Shown here piece by piece: positions 5,455 through 5,488 of a stretch of 5,488 nucleotides of DNA. The DNA comes from Methylotenera sp. UBA6020. GTDB taxonomy: Bacteria > Pseudomonadota > Gammaproteobacteria > Burkholderiales > Methylophilaceae. Each line of letters starts with the position of its first letter. Positions within the stretch are counted from its first letter, which is position 1. The position numbers and the translations under genes were made by a program. The stretch covers positions 7,904 to 13,391 of the forward strand of contig DIZU01000144.1 of NCBI GenBank assembly GCA_002429455.1. Direction: 5' to 3'. Under the pieces are notes generated by a model. That model worked only from the letters and a program-made list of their open reading frames with translations, had not been told where the DNA came from and made no database searches.

Positions 5455-5488
5455 ACATACTTTCTTATTAATTAATGGATATTCAAAA

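Noticed and set aside
5467..5476. ATTAATTAAT palindrome upstream of phnA, considered as an operator
   Set aside because: Ten bases of pure A/T in an AT-rich leader are easily produced by chance, and the rest of the promoter lies outside the window.

Overview
The window looks like a piece of a mesophilic proteobacterial chromosome of moderate, somewhat AT-rich composition. The gene styles (a thermostable-hemolysin-family protein, a PhnA/YjdM zinc-ribbon protein, and a periplasmic TPR protein with a PGWPxGFGD segment) suggest a betaproteobacterium, perhaps of the Methylophilaceae (Methylotenera/Methylophilus). That placement is an impression from memory, not a search result. All six supported genes lie on the minus strand, so transcription runs from high to low coordinates. 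The plus strand shows only ORF shadows.

Reading in the direction of transcription, the window opens with phnA (5454-5113), which is followed immediately by a good hairpin terminator (5096-5068). A spacer of about 600 bp (5112-4505) holds no convincing gene. It contains the terminator, several small dyads, a cluster of TTGCA/TGCAA pentamers and an AT-rich promoter-like region. Then comes a tight five-gene block: a thermostable-hemolysin-family (GNAT-like) protein (4504-3854), an AMP-forming acyl ligase with a TTG start (3821-2232), a heme-oxygenase-like diiron oxidase (2245-1550), a classical short-chain dehydrogenase (1553-738) and a secreted TPR protein (710-72). The junctions are a 32-bp gap, a 14-bp overlap, a 4-bp ATGA overlap and a 27-bp gap, which argues for a single transcript and coupled translation.

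The interesting unit is this five-gene block. Three activities recognisable from motifs (acid activation by adenylation, non-heme diiron oxidation, NAD(P)-dependent keto/alcohol redox) sit behind a protein whose fold family is related to acyltransferases and acyl-homoserine-lactone synthases. No carrier-protein, ketosynthase or transporter gene is present in the window. The simplest reading, which is inference, is a small biosynthetic operon that makes an acyl-derived metabolite or signal. The 'hemolysin' name would then be historical and misleading. The ligase carries Arg where the adenylation-domain catalytic Lys is expected, which bears directly on what this pathway does.
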